From: Vibrio coralliirubri
GTDB taxonomy: Bacteria; Pseudomonadota; Gammaproteobacteria; Enterobacterales; Vibrionaceae
Reading direction: 5' to 3'
Length of the DNA stretch: 64,000 nucleotides
NCBI RefSeq assembly: GCF_024347375.1
Contig: NZ_AP025470.1
Location: 2,108,001-2,172,000, forward strand
Part shown: positions 61,961 through 64,000 of the stretch, in pieces
Numbering within the stretch: position 1 is the stretch's first letter
Layout of the letters: every line of letters begins with the position of its first letter
Program-made: the position numbers and the translations under genes
Notes under the pieces: generated by a model
What the model saw: the letters and a program-made list of their open reading frames with translations, nothing else
What the model was told of the DNA's origin: nothing
The model's database searches: none

Positions 61961-63679
61961 TTAAGCGACCTTCACCGCAGAGACACCCCACTTCTTTAGC
62001 ATCTCTTTCAGGTCGTTGGCGGTGTAAGGCTTACTCAAAATGTCATCCATTCCACACTGAATACAACGTTCGCGTTCTTCAAGAGTCGTTCCGGCAGTCA
62101 GTGCCACAATAGATTTAACGTAACCTTTCTCTCTTAGCTTCTCTGTCGCTTCAAACCCGTCCATAACAGGCATTCTACAATCCATGAATACAATGTCGTA
62201 TTCGTTGTCTGACGCGAGCTCAAACCCTTCGACACCATTACTTGCGATAGCCGGTTCAATCTCATGTTTACGAAGCATTTGTTGGATGATGATCTGGTTC
62301 ATCTTAATATCATCAACCACCAGCACTTTAAGTAGTGACAATTCCGCCTCAGACTCAAAGCCCTTGGCGACACTATCACTCTCAGCCGGAACATCGACAA
62401 CTTGAAGAGGAATCGAGATGGTAAAGGTCGTGCCTGAGCCAACAACACTGGTCACCCCAATATCGCCATTCATCAGAGCCACCAATTTGCGACAAATCGC
62501 TAACCCAAGCCCGGTGCCCTCATAGTTCCGGCTACTTGAGTTATCTGCCTGCGTAAAAGGTTCAAACAGCGTCTTATGTGCTGATTCAGCAATTCCGACT
62601 CCGGTATCTTCTACAGAGAAAACAAATTGGTTTTTGTCCCACTCAATATCAACATTCACATGCCCCTCTTCTGTAAATTTAATCGCATTACCGATTAAGT
62701 TCACAAACAGCTGTGTGATGCGCTCTAAATCGCCTTGGAAATGGGAGGGAACGTTTGACGCAACACTGATATTGAATTCAAGCTGCTTCTCGATTGCTCG
62801 ATTAACGAAGATACTATCAATCGTGTTTCGCAAGTCATTCAGGGCAAATTTCTTTGGAATCAGCTCTAACATCCCTGCGTTAATTTTGCTGAAATCAAGC
62901 AAGTCATTAATGATGGTTCTGAGAAACTCTCCAGATTGGCTCAGGTTGTTCACTATTTCACGCTGAGAACTGTTGAGTTCGGTATCACTGATCAACTCGG
63001 CACTGCCTAGTAAGCCATTAAGCGGTGTTCTTAACTCATGGTTAATCATGGCCACAAAGTCACGCGTTGCCCTTTCAGACTCTTCCGCTCGTTTACGTGA
63101 TTCAATATTTCGGTTGATTGCTAGTTGATGGGTTAAGGCACTGCAGATAAGGTCCGTGACCAACAACAGTTGGCTTTGTATAAACTCGTAGTCTTGGTCT
63201 AACAACCTGACTCTGACGATCAACGCGCCAACTATGACTTTTTCAACCTCTAAGGGCACAGTCAGCACGTCGTCTTGCCAATGAGGCTCTTGAATGTCTT
63301 GCTCTAACACCTCGACAGTCTCATCGCCATAATCATAGGTCTGCAACTGAGGGATGAGCTTGGGAGGTAGAATCAAACGACTGGCTTCGATTAAGTAACT
63401 GTTGGTCACGTTGGTCGTTAGTTCAGATAGCATGACATCATCGAGATCATTTCTTAGAAACGCGCGCCCAAAATTAATCAACAGGTTGTCGATTTGTTCT
63501 TGGAATTCAATGCGGCGTATATTCGCGTTGGAGCGCTTTTCTAACTGACGCAAAGCAAGCTCAAGTTGTTGGTTAGCCTCGAACAGTTCGAGGCTCTTCT
63601 GTTCCAACAATCCTTCAGCCGCTTTCCTTGCCGCGATTTGACGCTTAAGCTTCTTCTCTAGGGCAGATGCCAGATCCAT
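61961..63679 (-). CDS. Soluble hybrid histidine kinase-response regulator (H-NOX-associated)
   Basis: The 572-residue protein has no membrane segment. It starts with a coiled coil (about 1-60), a GAF-like middle (60-185), a HisKA domain with phosphate-accepting His214 in MINHELRTPLNG, the HATPase (DTGVGIAES...YEGTGLGLAICRKLV) and a receiver domain with Asp500 in IVFMDCRMPVMDG. It follows the H-NOX gene by 1-2 bases. In Vibrio harveyi and V. parahaemolyticus the H-NOX/HqsK pair links nitric oxide to quorum sensing or phosphorelay; this layout matches. Confidence 0.87.
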   Translation of the reverse strand: MDLASALEKKLKRQIAARKAAEGLLEQKSLELFEANQQLELALRQLEKRSNANIRRIEFQEQIDNLLINFGRAFLRNDLDDVMLSELTTNVTNSYLIEASRLILPPKLIPQLQTYDYGDETVEVLEQDIQEPHWQDDVLTVPLEVEKVIVGALIVRVRLLDQDYEFIQSQLLLVTDLICSALTHQLAINRNIESRKRAEESERATRDFVAMINHELRTPLNGLLGSAELISDTELNSSQREIVNNLSQSGEFLRTIINDLLDFSKINAGMLELIPKKFALNDLRNTIDSIFVNRAIEKQLEFNISVASNVPSHFQGDLERITQLFVNLIGNAIKFTEEGHVNVDIEWDKNQFVFSVEDTGVGIAESAHKTLFEPFTQADNSSSRNYEGTGLGLAICRKLVALMNGDIGVTSVVGSGTTFTISIPLQVVDVPAESDSVAKGFESEAELSLLKVLVVDDIKMNQIIIQQMLRKHEIEPAIASNGVEGFELASDNEYDIVFMDCRMPVMDGFEATEKLREKGYVKSIVALTAGTTLEERERCIQCGMDDILSKPYTANDLKEMLKKWGVSAVKVA

Positions 63680-63680
63680 A

Positions 63681-64000
63681 TTACTTTTCTACTTTGAGAT
63701 TAAACCTAACCACGCTTTGGTCATCATTTTGTGGCGTCATCTCCACCGCGATAGATTCACCGTGGTATTCAGCGCATCCTTCTATAAGTCCTAAACAAAC
63801 ATGAGACATACACCTTGCGCTTTTGTAGTCAAAAACAAGTTGTGCTTCGGTCGTGGTGATAAAACTGAATTCAGGTGGCTCAGCATCTGGATAGAGCTTC
63901 TTCACTTCAACGTGAATGTAGCGCTCTACGTGCTGAATAAATTGAAAGGTGGTATTGCTGTGAGCAAGGCTCGCTTTATTCGGTAATGAGGCCAGTAAGT
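63681..64000 (-). CDS. Heme-NO-binding (H-NOX) protein, 5' end beyond window
   Basis: The frame is open from the right edge to 63681, about 105 residues, so the start codon lies outside (an internal GTG at 63905 is not it). The fragment is the C-terminal half of an H-NOX domain: NTTFQFIQHVERYIHVEVKK, PPEFSFI, and the heme-propionate motif YxSxR in FDYKSARCMSHVCLGLIEG. The heme-ligand His would be in the missing part. H-NOX binds NO at heme and controls the kinase encoded just downstream (the next gene on the minus strand). Confidence 0.85.
   Translation of the reverse strand, partial: LLASLPNKASLAHSNTTFQFIQHVERYIHVEVKKLYPDAEPPEFSFITTTEAQLVFDYKSARCMSHVCLGLIEGCAEYHGESIAVEMTPQNDDQSVVRFNLKVEK

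Overview
The window reads as a chromosomal segment of a Vibrio (Vibrionaceae, Gammaproteobacteria). Evidence is the set of near-full-length housekeeping genes (pheS-pheT, hrpA, ycjX-ycjF-tyrR, pabB, a class I fumarase), several Vibrio-typical families (DUF3360 permease-like protein, DUF2947, ToxR/ToxS-like pair, H-NOX next to a soluble hybrid kinase) and the overall codon style. The species cannot be fixed from the window alone.

Layout. 1-5.9 kb: partial dienelactone hydrolase, a leader/terminator region with a run of five Thr codons, a two-domain ABM-like protein, a small gene whose start has been split by a 282-bp MITE-like element, a patatin-like phospholipase and a DUF3360 membrane protein. 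6-9.6 kb: a gene graveyard with two copies of a 183-bp inverted-repeat element, three 3'-end relics and one 5'-end relic of an exported alpha/beta hydrolase, plus two small intact genes and an MFS transporter. 9.6-13.1 kb: a complete Ec78-like retron (msr-msd RNA, reverse transcriptase, PtuA ATPase, PtuB HNH nuclease). 13.4-16.8 kb: pheT-pheS. 17.2-21 kb: a tightly overlapping three-gene operon of an SF1 (UvrD-like) helicase, a DarT-like DNA ADP-ribosyltransferase and an ADP-ribosylglycohydrolase-like protein, the strongest candidate for a little-described defence or toxin-antitoxin system. Two putative anti-phage islands therefore sit on either side of pheST.

21-26.8 kb: a TetR-type regulator upstream of an MMPL/RND exporter, a LolA-like outer-membrane lipoprotein-sorting protein and an outer-membrane barrel protein; four copies of TGACGNNTCGTCA-like palindromes look like the TetR operator. 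27-28.5 kb: a DnaT-like and a replication-P-like gene that overlap by 143 bp in different frames. 28.7-49.3 kb: small OM barrel, hrpA, MipA/OmpV-like protein, PhoD-like phosphatase, TerB-like protein, ToxR/ToxS-like pair, two exported ferredoxin-like-fold proteins, a DEDDh exonuclease, a CHASE-GGDEF protein and the DUF2760-Hsp70-Hsp70 cluster.

49.4-64 kb: an IS4-type element (1427 bp) and an IS3/IS150-type element (about 1416 bp), each inserted into the loop region of a Rho-independent terminator; between and beyond them DUF2947, RimJ-like acetyltransferase, tyrR-ycjF-ycjX with a 34-bp palindrome resembling a TyrR box, a small membrane protein, fumarase, pabB, and an NO-sensing pair (soluble hybrid histidine kinase and H-NOX protein, the latter cut by the right edge). 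No rRNA, tRNA or CRISPR array was seen.
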